From the NCBI RefSeq assembly GCF_964199755.1, contig NC_133897.1, forward strand, positions 111,910,037-111,974,036: 64,000 bases of DNA. Direction: 5' to 3'. The position numbers were made by a program, and so were the translations under genes. The stretch comes from Larus michahellis (taxonomy: Eukaryota > Chordata > Aves > Charadriiformes > Laridae). Position 1 is the first letter of the stretch, and the number at the start of each line of letters is the position of its first letter. Below are positions 24,801 through 39,800 of this stretch, piece by piece. A model generated the notes under the pieces. That model made no database searches. It was not told the DNA's origin and saw nothing but the letters and a program-made list of their open reading frames with translations.

Positions 24801-27800
24801 TCTGTAATGATGGTGAGAGTTGGGAGGAGAAAGAGACCTGGAAGCGAATATATAATAAATAACATTCCAAGATAGCAATACCTAAATTTCAGAGCAGCTG
24901 GGTTAAGAGTGTGGTGAACACATCTAATCGTGGTGCATGTATGCAAGGAACTGGTGTTGCAGAAATGTTAGACAACTCAGTCTTACACAGTCTTAACATC
25001 TTGGTTCTTCACTTTGCAAATTTCACTGCTCTTTAATAGCGTTTAAATAAAAAACGAGTGATAACACTAATATTCTCTGGTAGTCAAAGGCCTTCAGAAT
25101 TAGTAGTTAAACTTTTAAGATCTAGCTACTTAAACATATTGTAAGATGTAAAACATAATTTGATGAAAATATTTTATTTCTCACTAGCAGTGAGAAAACG
25201 GCTTGTTAATCTACATAGCGGCCAAGCCAGGCTAACATCTGAGGTGGTATGGCTGCAAGAGGAAATGCAAAGATTATTCTCTTACGGAAAAGATGTCAAT
25301 TACAAGTGCAGGAAAAAATGCTTCGAGTTGGTTTGCCACATTTCAACCATAACACACAGGACAGGTACACTGAAACCAACTTGCGTCCGTTACATACATT
25401 TCTAGGTAAAAGTTGATTTCTGTTAGCTGGGAAATGCTAATCATCTTTGCCCATTACAGTTGAGTTTCACATTGTCTCTGGTTTCATAAATATTTTTGTT
25501 AGTGTCCAGTTTTGTTGGCTAAGGAGCTATGCTGTGCATAAGTTTGGTTGGGTAAAAGCCCTCAAGAGTTACTGCCTAGCCAAAAAAAATAACAGTTTGG
25601 TATTAGTCTAGAATAGGGAGAGGAATATTTTGGCTATGTAGTACTATTGAAACAGGAAGTTAATCTGAAATAGGTTTGGTTTGACAGCCAGTCATTTCCT
25701 GACAGATGAAACCATTTCTCAGAAAACACTGTTAAGAGGAAAATAACTTGTGAGGTTATTATTCTTTATTGATAAGTTTAATGAAGCTCTAAGATTTCTG
25801 TTACTACTTCCCTTCTAAATCTTATCCTTAGTTGATATCAGAGGAGTCTAGTGTCTCAGATTGACTGTAAACACCTTTAGAGATCTGCTTACTGGGTTCC
25901 CAGATTTAGAGTCAAGAAGGAAATCCCCTCGGCAAAGTTGGCAGGATTTTTTTTTCTTTGCTTTTGCTTTTGGAGGGTAGATGGGGGGTTTACACAGTTT
26001 TATCTTTAGCCTTCCTTTCTAACTTGTGTAGCCCAATACCTTAGGTCATCTGAACATTTTCGCTCAATAGATCACGTTGCTGTTGGAGGATCTTAAAGAG
26101 GCAGTGATTTCTTTTGTTTTCTTCCTGTGGCCATTAGTAGACTTTGTGTTGGCCCTTTCAAGCATTGGCTTACACTTGTCATAGAGTATGTACCAGGAGA
26201 GAGGAATGTGAAGAGTATTGTGCTTTACAGGGAACAGAGTTTGAGCTGACGTGGATGGTTTTGCATATAGTGCTGATTAATTATCATTGCAAAAATGTTC
26301 CCTTTCTGTCCTGTGATGGAAGTGTATGTGCTCAGAACAGGGAAGTGTTCTATCCAAAATAAGCCTACTGCTCTTCTTGTTGTCCATATTAGAAGCTGAC
26401 ATTGATTTTTATGATGTTACCTAATGATTCTCTAAAATGTCTCGTTACCAGAAACATAGTATAAATAAACTCGACATGCTGCTTTTGGAGATACTTCTTT
26501 CTTGGGGTTGGGGAAAATTTTACAGCACATACTGATCTGAACTCTGTTGTATCTTAAGTTTTTTTTCCAGAGTCCTGCTTGTAAGCGTAAGGATCCTGTG
26601 CAGTAGTTACGGATATATTTCAGTATGAATACATTTTAGTTACAAGCTAGGCCATGATTGATATGATGCCAATTCATTGCGTACAACCAGTGACAGGGTG
26701 CGGAAAAGTCACTTTGCCTTTCCTTTGCCTTAGGCTACCTCTGAAATTTGAGACTCTAAGTCTAGCAAGAGAGTATTGTGATTTGAATAATTTAACAGCT
26801 CAGATAGACTAGATTTAGATTAGTGAAATGAAGGGGATTTGCTGGTAGGCGGGAAAGGGTCAGGCTGGGTCACTGGCATGGCTTATGGCTACATGTTTTA
26901 TTTATGACTTTCTTTAATCCACTAAGTAGCATTTCACCCTCCTTTGTTGTTAATAGCTCTATATTTGGGGAGCCAGAGGTATCTCTTGGATAAAAGATAA
27001 TTTTTAAGTTATACAGTGGTTTCACTTCTTGAAGGAGTTGTTTTCAAATAAAAACCTTTCGTTAACCAGCTGCAAGAACTGTATGTTGTAAAATGCCAGA
27101 CGTTTCATATCTCAGTTTTAACTGCATATGTCATTTTCTTTTTTAGCAGAGAGTGGGCAAATTGATTTGTAATGTGAAGTATTGACCTTATTTGGGACAC
27201 GAGGAGTGTTGTCAGTGATATCAGCGGGACAGGGTTTCACTTGAAGTGGGTAATAACAGTTTGCTTATTTCAGACAGGGTTGTTCTGGGAGTAGTTTTCT
27301 TAGTGCAGGAGCCAGAATGAGAAGCATTTTTAAGGTTTCCACTTCCTTTTTCGGCTGTATGGTTTGTTGAAATAGGGGAATTAGCACTTCAGAAAATGAG
27401 TACTATATTTTAGCTGTTGTGGGCATGGAAATGCTTAAGATAAATCTGTAAGATAAGATTTAAGATAGGTTTATCATTCATATAAATCTAAAGTATTTTG
27501 TAACTGGAAGTTATTTATATACGGGAAATATGTTACAGCTAACTCACTGTCAAAAGTTGGCTCGCTTCATTTAATTCAGAAGAGCAAGCCAGGGCTTGAA
27601 TGAGGTTTCTAGGTCATTGTGTCCTTTAGGAATCTTTTCCCTTGAAAGAAGGGAAATCAATATATTCCAGTGGCTTTCTTTGTCCTGTGGAGTGTATGCC
27701 AGTGTATTTGTGGGATCAGCTCTGTTTTAGTTGGGGAGGAGAAGGGAGCCTGTCTGTGCATAGAATTAGTTGTTAAAGGGGCTTTTAAAAAAACTTCCAG

Positions 27801-30800
27801 AATTTTATTTGTCATGTTTACAAAGTAAAATTTGTAAGAAGGGTAAAATAAGCCTGAAAATGTGTATAAGGATTACAGTAGGAAACCTCATTAGGACCTC
27901 GGCAGTTATCTCCTACTGGCAGCAATACAGCAGCTGCTGCTGGGTGATTAAACTGTTAACAGTACTTGCTTACGTCATCTTTCCGAGAACACTAGTACCG
28001 GTATGTGTGATTTACTATAACAAGATCTTAAGTTTTTCCTGTTGGCAAATGACATGTAATATTTACAAAGGTCTTGGTTTCTCTCCAGTAGAAACATTTC
28101 AGATAAAGTGATACGTGAAAGGAAAAAGTAACACTTTCCTATCCAAACAAAATAATACAAGAAGATCTATTTTACTTTAAAATATAGGTATGTCTTAATT
28201 TTACTGTCTCTTAGCTTTGATAACATCTTTTTCTTCATACAGATGTATCATAAATTGTTTTAATAATCCTGAAAGTCAAGATCATGTTGCCTTACAGCTG
28301 GAATGCTAATCAAAACTTCTAATAAGTAGACTAAATAAGTAACTTTCTCATACTTTTATATTAAAAATAGGTTTGCAGCATATTTCTGTTCTCTGCAAGT
28401 TTGTACGTGACTGCATATAAAAGCTAGCAGCTAAATGAGGTAGGATAAGAACCCCAAATATAAGTCCTTCAGGAAAAATAAAAAAAAAGTAGTAATTTAC
28501 TGTTGTCATCTTTCCTTGAATTCAGCAAGATCCTCTTTGACAGTTGCCAATAGCAGATAGATGAGGGAGAACGTGAAAGCAGATCAAGACCTAGTAACTG
28601 TACTTTTCCCATGTTTCCAAACGTATGGAAAGTATTTGTAAAATCATATAAGCAGTCCGTAGAACGAGCGTCTAATTCAGTAACTATTTTTTGATTCCCA
28701 TCAGCTTTTTGCCTGTCTGGGTTCATATTCGTGGATTTCTTAGATAAGCCTTGCACTGTATACACTGGCTGTGATACAAGGACTTAATCCGATTTCAGCT
28801 ATCATAGCTGCACTGGATGTGATACTTGGTAGTTGCTCATGTCAAAACCATGGATTTTGTGCATTTCTCAAGATGTTTGTTAAAAGGAAGTTAGCCTTTT
28901 GGTGTGGGGATGGGAGAGGGAAAAGTGAACTGACATTTTAATTTTAACAGCAGCTGTGCCATCGGTCTGTACCCTGAATGAGTTTTGTGGGTTAGACTAG
29001 GCGAACATAGGTTAAAAACTGGCGTTGCACCATAATTCACTCTCTGCTCTGTCAGTTCATTTATGGAATCTTTTCCTGAAATGTGTTGAAGTCTCGTAAA
29101 CTCATTTTAGTTTGCCATTTTTTATTTACTCTTCTCATAAACAGTCTGTCTAGGCAGTTGAGCTTCAGGGATCTTGCAGTCACTTGGATTGCATTTCCTG
29201 GCATGCAGTTGTGTACAAATTTTAAGCTAAAAATGCTGTTTATTTAATACAGTTCTAATAAATGCCTGAAGGATTACTTACTGTGAATGTCATTACCTAA
29301 ATGTCTCCTAGAGGGTGATAAATCAGATACTAAAAGGTTCTAGGAACAGCCACTGTGACTTTTTATTATGCAGTGTTTTAGTATGACAGTCTGATAATCT
29401 TTCTCATATTAACGTTAGAATTTTAAACGGAGCCCTCTGTTTGCCTCTGCCATAAATAGGGGAATCTTCTGTCTTACCTGTGTAATCGTGAGAGACTGAA
29501 ACTGTAATTAGATTAGGCTTCGTTTAATTGGAAGATCTGTTAAATAGGTACATTTTTGCATATGATCCTTCTTTATTATTTTTAAATTTTTTGTATAGTA
29601 CTAATAAATTATAGGGAAAATTAAATTGATCAAAGCTTGGTTTGAATTATTTTAAGTAGATTTTATTTATTTATTTATTTTTAGCTGTGTGAGTTAACTT
29701 TATGATTCTATCTCGACCTATGAAACTTCATTTCACCAAAAATCTCGGAATTCTGAACCGAAAGGAGACAATGCAGTGGAGTGATGTGGTGTGATAGGAC
29801 AGAGTGCTGCCTGGTGTGTGTTGTGGTGCTATTGTACCAAGGAAATGCCACTGTTGAGGGATGGCTGTGAGCATCTTTTGGTATGTGCGGGAAGGTTGTT
29901 TTGTTTGGTTGTTTTTTAAAGAAAACTGAGTATTCTAGTTTTCTGAGATGCTTCTATTAATAGCTGCCTGAAATTACTCTGATGGGAATGCTGAGGGGAG
30001 AATGAGACAAGCAGTTATCAAAGTTACATGAGAAATTAGTTTCACGTATATTTGTAGTTTGCCATTTGGTTAGTACTGCAGAATTTAATTCTAATTGCTT
30101 GTCAGACCTAAACTTGCCTGTTAAAGAGTATTCATCAAGATGGATGCATCATTAATTCTTAATTTTCTTTGAATTTTAGATGATCATAGTCGTGTAAAAC
30201 TGCAGAACGCTGAGAATGACTATATCAATGCCAGCCTAGTAGTCATAGAAGAAGCCCAGAGATACTATATTTTAACACAGGTAAGTAGTACCGATTACTA
30301 GGTTATTATGGGGATTGAGATTCTGGGGGAGGGGGGTTTGTGCAGTTGTGATTTGTATTTGGGTGGTTCCTTGTCTCTGTGAATTATGCATGTCTCATAC
30401 TAAGTGCCTGTTTGAGCTACTTGTGAACATATTATTTTATATTTTAAGAAAAAGCTAAAGGGAATATTTAAGTATGAATAATTTACCGCATATAAAGCTT
30501 TTTAAAGTACTTCTTGCTCTTTTCTTCACTTCTTTTGGAAATAAGTTGCAACAAGAATTTTACCTCTTATTTCATTGTGTACCTTCTGAGCATGCCTGCA
30601 GTAGCTTTTGTTCTAACAGCACAATAGTATTGATGCCCAAACTGAAACATCCCTGAGTTCTTACTGTTTTGTTGTTTGGTTTGGTTTTTGTTTTTCTGTG
30701 GTGTGGTTTTTTGGGTTTGTTTGTTTGTTTGTTTTAAAAAAACCTACCACAGCCAGCTTTTAAGTACTGGAATGATCTATGCAGTGTGGTTACTTTCTTG

Positions 30801-33800
30801 CCTGTCATGTCTATCGTTCTACTAATAATTTGTTTAAACTTTTCAGAGGAAGACTTTTTCCTGTTTTGCACAGTGAACTATTAACTGTGTTCAAACACTG
30901 CTTTGTGTATACATTCTCACACCCTTTTTTTTTCTTTTTCTTATTACACAGGGTCCACTGCCTAATACATGTTGTCATTTTTGGCTAATGGTATGGCAAC
31001 AACAAACCAAAGCAGTTGTCATGCTGAACAGAATTGTCGAAAAAGAATCGGTAAGTAATATCAGGCCTAAAGTTGTAAAGTAAGCCACGTAATTTTAATA
31101 CAGGTGAACAACATTTGATTGTTGTGTTAGAAGAACTAACAGCATAACATTTATTAAATATAACAATAAAGTGATGGAGCTAAGACACAAAATTCAGTTT
31201 GGTGTAAACAGCATCTAATAAATACTCATCCAGAAAGGTGACAGTAACATCCTGAGAAAGGAGGATGTACAGATAGAAATAAGAGGGGAGTAGGAGCAGT
31301 GTAAGATGCTCTAGAACAAAAAGGAAGGTGAGAAAAGAAGTTTGAATTAAAGTATCTTTAGATTATGTCTTCTAAATCTAACAGAGCAGTATATTTGTTA
31401 TATAGTGATATTAACTGTTGGTAACAATGAAGACAAACTGCTACCCAGTAACTGCCAAACTGATCTAGTTATTTTTGATTCTTTACAGCTGGTGGTATAC
31501 ATGCAGAATACACTAATTTTCTGTTGTGGTGTAGTTCTTCTGCTAATGTGCCTAAAACCACTGTGGTTTTTAGTTATAAATGCATGTCATTTGAGGTTTA
31601 TGGGTCTTCTTCGGAGTAGGTTTGTTAGTGAAAAAGATTTGACTAGTCCATTAAAAAGTCACTTGCTTGCTTATGCAAAAGTTTTCCTACAGAAAGTTTG
31701 AGTGCAGGGCAAGAGTAATAAAGGACATGGGACAGTTTTGCCTTGCTTTGTTAGTTTATTCTTTTGTTTCACTAGGATACTCAAGTATTCAGGTGGGAAA
31801 ACGTGATGTGTTACATCAGTTATGTAAATGTGCAGGTGTGCACCTCAGAAATGGAGGGGGGAAATGTTGAAATAACCGAGTAAAGATCTGTTTTCACTGT
31901 AGAGAGCTAGAGGTCGGGAGAGGGAGAAGCGTTAAGGTATATCTCAAAACATGCCAGCTCTGTGGTGAAAGAAAACATAAACAGATAAATCTGGAATGCG
32001 TAATAGCCATTGAAACAGTTTACTAATTTGTCTATAAACGTTACAGACTTTGAGAATTCTTCAGACTGGGAGCAGGTGGTTAAGTCTACTGTATTGAATA
32101 ACGGGTTTTCAGAATCTGCTCATGCAAAGCCCAAGGTACTAGGATACTTAACCAGATTTTCCTTTTTTTTTTTCTTCTCTTTTTTTTCCCTCCTTTTCTA
32201 ACAAAATAAATTAGGTGAAGTGTGCACAATACTGGCCAACAAAAGAAGAGGAGGTTATGACATTCAGTGAAACAGGTTTCCGTGTGAGGCTAGTATCTGA
32301 AGACGTCAAATCCTATTACACAGTACATCTACTGCAATTAGAAAATATCAACGTAAGCTTTTCTCAGTCTATATAGCTCTTATTCCTGGACTTAAGTATA
32401 TAATGAAAACTGCATAGCATATTATCACTACAGGTTTGATTGAGCTTTTACAATGAAAATTTTAATGCACTTTGCTTCTGATAATGTTGAAGATGTATGT
32501 GTGGCATATAAGCAAAGGAGTTAGATCTGAATTAATCTATACATTAAAAGAGGTAGCAGCTTCAGCATTTTTATAGTTATATTTTCCGTTTGGCAGTACC
32601 TTAACATGCTGAGTTGTAAGTGATGGTAGTGGTGATTCTAAGAGGAGCTGTAAGGAATACCCTAAAAGGAGGAACCTAGGGGTTGAAAACTCTGGTTTCT
32701 TTTGGATATCAGAAATCAGACTCAGCAATTACTGGTTGTTTTTTTTTAATGGAACTTTAGTTTTCCATATAATTCAGTCCAGCTATCTAAATTTTTTGGG
32801 GGGGAGGGGTGATTACCAGCTGTAGATAGGTAACTTTATCTCCTCTTGCTTACCTCCCCTTTTGCTCCACAGGACCAACCATCCTTTTCTCTTAAAAATT
32901 AAGCACTTTGACAATTTAATCAAGTTAAGCTCAAAAAAGTTGTTCCTGGCCTGAGCTTGGGTTGGAATTTGCTGCTTCTGTTTCAGAGCTGAAGACAGGA
33001 TTGAAGAGCTTGTCTGTTTGTTCCAGCTATGTCTTGTAAGATATTCTCTCTCCCTATAAACCTTGCCTTATATTAATTGAAAGTGTTAGTATGGCAAGTT
33101 TTATTCAAGGTTGTCTTGTCAGTGGATTTGGGAAAGGAAAGCCTCAAGATGTTCCTTTGCATGTTGTTTTATACAACTAAACATTGATATTTTTGGTCAA
33201 AATTATTTTAATCTATAGTAACTGTTAATGTTACTTTGAGATAATGTTTGTTAATTCAAAACCTCCCTCAGGAGATCAACATGATAAAACTTGGCATGTT
33301 GTTTCTTGGTCTATTCAATGTAAGAAGAGCTTTATGAAATTCTGACCTACCGACCTGAAGAATTTCTGTTTAGTTGTTTGTTTACTGACAGCAAAGGCAA
33401 AGAGGAGTGCTTGGAAACCAGTGCCTGAGAAAGAATAACTTTCCTTTTTGGAGAGCTGAGGCCAGTTTTCCTAACTACTGAAAAGGCTTCTTCGTGGAAT
33501 TGTCTGGCTGACGTTGGCCCCTTATCTTAAACTTCCTATTTTCAAAGGATGCAATTTCCATTACATTTGTATGTTTGGACATAACATTAGCTGGAAAGTG
33601 CAGAAATCCCTTGAGGAACAGCACACTGTATACTATAGTGGACTTTTGAGTTGGAGCTATTGAGCACTTAAATTTCTGGGTTTGCTTTGGACTGGTAATG
33701 CAGGCCCGTCAGCGCTGTACAGAGTTTCTTGTATGCCATGTAAATCAGTTTCGCAAATACTTAGCAAAATTACTGTATTGAATTTTTATTTTAATGCCCT

Positions 33801-36800
33801 AGCACTCCTATAAAGCTCCAGGGATATTAACTCCAAATAATATCTTTTATATAAAACAGCTGCAAGAAGTAGAACGTACTTGGTTACTCAAACAGCAAAA
33901 CTGCATAGTTTCTAGAGTAACACTGCAAATGTAAAGTGCAGCCTTCTGTAAGAATTTGATAATTATACTATAAAACTTCTGGGAACTGAGCATTCACAGT
34001 AATTTGAAATGTGAGCTTAACTATGTTTATACGAGTTACTCTGGAGGGGACTTTGGTGGAGACAGAGTAGTAAGACATTTAACCACTTGACGCCTGGAAT
34101 ATAAGATGACTCACAAACAAAATATACTCTTAGTTCCAAGAATATTTAAGAAATTTTAGTATTTCTTTGAAAATAGAACTAGAATTGTCTTTATAATACA
34201 GCCATTCTGAACTCAAGTAAATTTGTGTTGCTGCAAGAAATCTCTGTAATACATAAGCAAAATATGTATGTATGAAGAGTAAAGTGCTTGTTTAATGTTG
34301 TTACCAATGAAATTACCTCTGAATATTTGGTTGGTTTTGTTGGTGGTGTTTTTGTTTTGGTTTGTTAAAGAGCATTTAGAATTACAGGGGGCGGGTGTCT
34401 GTTTGGCAGCAGGGAGGGGATGACGATGTTTGTTTTTTAGGAGTAGATCAAGGCATTTGTTGGTTTGATTTGTTTATATCTGTTCCAGGCAAACATTTGG
34501 TTTTGCTGTTGCAGCTAGTGTAGTTTAATAAAGCTTTGGAGAGGAGAGGGTGTTTATTGGTATCTTTCCAAAAGTTTTGAAAATATTTCTAATGTGCTTT
34601 GTCTTGCTGGTGATCATTGCAGGATTTCCTTATGTTTTGCCCAACCCAGTCTGCATTTTAGAATGTAGACATTTGAAGCTGCCTTTCCACCATGGTTCAC
34701 TGTGTGTCCTCTGTCGTTTTTGTTGGTGTCAATTGTCAGCTCTTCTGAAGGTTGACCGCTGTAATCACTTAGGTTCAGAACCCATTGCGGAAAGACTGAC
34801 TGTGAAGGCTTCAACAAACCTTCCCTCTGTTGGAAAACAAGGGTAGAAGGAAAATACTGCGCTCATGTTAAGAAATTCGTAATCATTTATGTGTGAAGCT
34901 ATTGCATGTCTGTGGCTTGAAGCAAAGTCTCCGAGTACACTGGAGGAGTGATAGTTAGGTGTTTATGAGAGCCTTTTGTTAAATCTGCAAAATAACCTTA
35001 TTGTATGGGACTGTTAAGTTTTTTGACAATATTATGGGAGACCTTTTGTTTTGGAGGGTGATGGCAGGTGATGTTCTGGGATCTAGTCGTATCTTTGTAC
35101 ACAGATGTGTATATGTATGTAATTCTATAGTGTTTTGAAGGGTTTTCTGAAACATGGCATACACTTGCTTTTAAACAAGTGGGATGTCCTCATATCACTT
35201 TGTCGGATTGCAGCAGGGATTAATTTTGGTCTTCACGATCACAGAAATAAGACTGAGGTGTTGGGTATTAGTGTCTAACACGAAAGGAGAACCCACACTC
35301 ACTTGAATGTCAAGTGTTTTGCGGATTCAATGGGCATAGCTATTACCATGTTGACTTACAGGATAAGCACTAGTTATTAAAAAAACCCAAAACAACAAAA
35401 TGTTTGTGAGGTTTATTTGTCCCCATTATCCTCACTGCCATTTTTACGTACATTTTGAAAACCATTTTGCCAAGCATTAGAGTGAACAAATAGAAGACGT
35501 TGTGGTAAAAGTTGATTCAAGATTTTGAATTTCAGTGCTTAGAATATTGCCCCTACAGCATGCCTTCTCATGTTTATACGATCAGATTAGTTGTTAATGC
35601 TCTCAAGGCATGATCATTAAATACGGGACCGCTATGGGGTTGTAGGTGTATTTTATGTCTTCATGTGTCAGACCATTTCAGCAGCCCTTAAGCAATGAAA
35701 TGAAGGCTTTTATAAGGAGTGTGTGAAATTTGACAGACCAGCATTTTTCTGTCTTCACCTGTTTCACTTGATAGCAAAGGCGTCAACTTCCTTCGAACAC
35801 TTGGTAGTATTTTATTCATGTTCATACTCTCAAGTGACTGAACAGCCTGAAGTTGTTCTAAGATTTTTGTACCTTTTTGTTTTGAATGATTGGCTAGTCA
35901 CTGTAAAAAGGTTATGACAAGGCTTGTTTTAATGAAGGTTAATCTTTTGACATTCTGTTATATTTCTGCTCAAGTCCTCATGTGGATGCCTGCTTGTAAC
36001 GTGGAGCATGGCTTGTGGGTTGGATCATCCTTTGATTATTCTGTTAGTGTTGCCAGCAGTCAGTGGAGAACTGTGCAGTGTGGCGGTAACTTTCTGAGTT
36101 TATCAGTTTTAGCTATGTTGGTTATTTACTGAAAGCTTATCCCAGTAGTTCATTAAACTTTCACTAGAATGGTTTGACTTACTTTCTTACAAAGTTGTTG
36201 AAATGTTGTCCCATGATTATTCAAGGATTTTTTTTTTTTCCAGTAGCTGGTCTTAGGGAATAAATCTTGGAAGAATATGTTGTAGTTACCATAGAAGAAG
36301 CAGGTTTTCAGCTATTGTGCAGAAGTGTGTATAACCTATATACAGTTTTATATTACTGCCTGAGTCTTGAAGTCCAGCTTTTTTTTCTTTAAAAGAATAT
36401 CTAGTTTCCTGATAACACTTGAAATAAAATTAGTTGTTCTTTAAAATTGAATTTCTCTCCATCAACAGTTGTGAATCTTTAGCAAGCCAAACCTTTTCTC
36501 ATTACAGTCCTGCATCATTTCACGTAAGTGATAGCTGTGGTGTATGGCTCAGTGACAGGGGAAGTTCTTTTAGAAAGGGTGGTACAGATACTCACACAAA
36601 GATAGTATTTCAGCTGTACAGCTTGACTGCCAAGCACCACTTGAAAGAGCCATTCTGTTGAAGAGAGAAAATGTGGGAGGTTTGAAATATTCAAATAGGA
36701 TTTGGCTGTACGAATAGAAACTGCAAGTTCAAAGAAGGCCAGACAGTTCCAGTACACTGAAATGGGGATTCATGAAGGAAGATGAAGAGACTAGGTATTT

Positions 36801-39800
36801 TTAAAATGAGCTGAAGTGATGGAAAATTGTGGGATGGATAAAGCCTTTGTATGGCATGAGGAGGAAGGGAAAAAAAAAAAGTAATTCTGTGGGTTAGAGC
36901 TGGATGAGATGTACAGCAGCACTGCTTAATCGCTCCTTTAGAAATACCTATTTTCAGATTAGTGTGTGAGCAGGGTGGCACCATGAGCTTGAAGCACTGC
37001 TGGTGGGTTTTTTTTGAGGAGGATGCTAGTCTTTGTTACAGTATGGGATTTGAAAAAAAAAAAACAAAAAACCCCAAAACAACCACAGATTACCTTTGTT
37101 TTCTATAGATGAAGGCATTTTTGCCTTCTTATGGTATAAGGGAGGCTTTCATCTGGAATGCTATTTAAGAATCTTGAGGGAGAGGGGGAGAGTATCAGTT
37201 ACCACTTCAAAGGATCATGTAGATTCACAAGAAACATCTTTAACGTTTGCTTTACCTAGTACGTGCATTTAGCTCATCTCTCCAGTTTTCCTCTTAAATT
37301 TGTAATTGCAGTTGATTAATGAGTTAACTCACTACTTGAAAAAATAGGTACAGAAGACCAGTAAAATGATCTCGATTGAAAATACAAACTTTTTTTTTCT
37401 TTTTTTTTTTTAATGCTTTTCTTCAGACAAATAAGAAAGGGAAGTCTCAGCGTATTCGCACAGTTCAGGCCTTGGTAGATTTTTTTTTTTCCCCTTTGAA
37501 ATCTTACTGTGTACTCATTTTCCCAGTATAATGGATCAGACTCTGTTGTCCTTGTTGAGCTCTTAGCCAAAAGGCAAAATATTCCTGGAAGATAACTGTG
37601 CATTTAGGAGTGACTTGAGTCATGTTAATATCCACTGTTTTCTATGAAAGTATTGGCAGTCTTGCTGTATCAGGCGTTGAAGGCAAAAGAAAAAAATGGG
37701 AGAGTATTTTTGTTACTGTGGTATCATGAACTGGATTATTTTAGCTTCACAAAGGAGTTTTGTAAGTTGTCCCTCGTAAGAAATTGAAACAGACAGCAGG
37801 GGATGAACAGTAGAATGTATTTTAATTTCATAGCTATATTTTACTGTTGCTGAAAAAGAAAAATAGCTTTTCTGGAATACATTGATATTTTAAATCTTTT
37901 TGTGTTCCAACTTTGTGGAGGTTTATGTAGGTTTCAATCTACGTGGAAAATAAGATGAAATGGAGGGAGGATAAAAATAACTGAACCTTTCTAAAATTCC
38001 CGAGCTAAATCAGTCATCGAGTTGTCTCAAAATCACTGTAGCAAGAAAAGAAGGGAGGCAAAGAGTAGCATTTAACAGCAGGTCTGAAGTGAGTTCAGTA
38101 AAGATATGATCCAAATTTGTCATCAGAGCTTTTCAGAGAGATACATACTCTCTTGCCATCATTTCAGTACTTGTGGTTAATTGGTCGTGTTAGGAGAGGA
38201 GCTGCATGGTTCTAAAACAACTGCATGGTTTCGGAATCCTTCTTTCTTACTTGCAAAGAATGAATACATCCAATAGAAGTCTTGCTAGACATCCTGCTAT
38301 ATGGGTTCTTCCTAGGCCTTTTCCATAAAGCTTCCTGCTCCTCTCAGTAGTGTGGTTAGTATAAAGGAGATGCTAATACCTCTTCATACTAAAACTTGCC
38401 CTGAGCAAGAGCGGAGAGTGTTTACACTGCTGACGGTTTTTTGTTGGTTTTTTTTTTTTTTTTTCAGTGTATTAATGCTAGCAGTCTAATAACTGGTGTC
38501 AGCCATTAGGCTATGTTAATGGTAGAAAAAGAAGAATATTTGGGAGCAAGTAGTAAAGCAACCCAGATATAATATTGGAAGATCGAGAAGAAGAAAAAAA
38601 TGTGTATGGTAATAATTGCAAAGGGGAAAACTACCAACTCGAATGAAAAACTGCTTCAGGTTGCACTGTTGGTTGTCATCCAACTTGAAGCAAGTTACTG
38701 GATTGTTTTCTAAATGGGAGGTTTAAAATAGAAAATAGCTATTTATTTAGATTGTGGAAATGTGTGCTAACTAAAGAAAAGTAAACTACTTTCTAGTTGT
38801 ATTGTTTATTTTGTTTTCATTTCTAGAGTGGTGAGTCCAGGATGATCTTTCATTTTCATTATACAACATGGCCAGACTTCGGAGTTCCTGAATCCCCAGC
38901 TTCATTCCTGAACTTCCTGTTTAAAGTCAGAGAGTCTGGTTCACTAAGTCCTGAACATGGACCTGCAGTAGTTCACTGCAGTGCAGGGATAGGACGTTCC
39001 GGCACGTTTTCATTAGTAGACACTTGTCTTGTTCTGGTAAGTGTTTGCTCATTGTCTCTGTCACCTCTTTCCTTCTCTCTGCCTCCCTTCCCAATATGGG
39101 CTTTTTGGTCAGAGGCTTTAGAAGCATTTCAATTAATGGCATGCCAGTGAAAACTTTAATTAAGACATCATACTCTTTTTTTCTTCACATATTTTGATGG
39201 TTTAAAAACACAGCTCTTCAAATACATTTACAAATCCATCTTCAAGTACCTTACACATTTTCAAAGCGTCCTGGAAAGTAAATAGTAAGCATTCTTTTCA
39301 TTTTATGTAAGATGTGCTTAGAAAAGGTTCAGGGTTTTTTTTTTCTTTGTTTTTTAATAGGAGCTTAAAGTTAGGCTTGTGAGTATATACTGAGGCAACT
39401 GAATATGTAAGGTGTTTTTCTCTAAACATGGAATATCTTGCAGGTCTGTCAGGCCCCTTTACTTAAGGTTGCAGAAAATTGGTATCTGAACTAGGATGAG
39501 AGCTCAGGCATGCTATGCCCCTGGGTCTCCTGCAGCATGTAAAGGAGGATGGTGCAGATTCTCCCTAGCTGTGCAGCCCTCTGGGAGGTGGGGCTTGATA
39601 ACCAGTTGCAGTACCACGTGAATGAGTAGACTTTTTTGCATCTCAGTGAACTGCATCATCTACGATTGCTCATGACTTGAGTGAACTTTAAATGATAAAT
39701 AATATTTAAAATCTCTTTACATTTTTGTTGGGTTCTGAAGTCCAGATACAGGCTTTTTTCTCTTTGGCTGTGCTTGGTAATAGTCAGAAGTACAGTACGG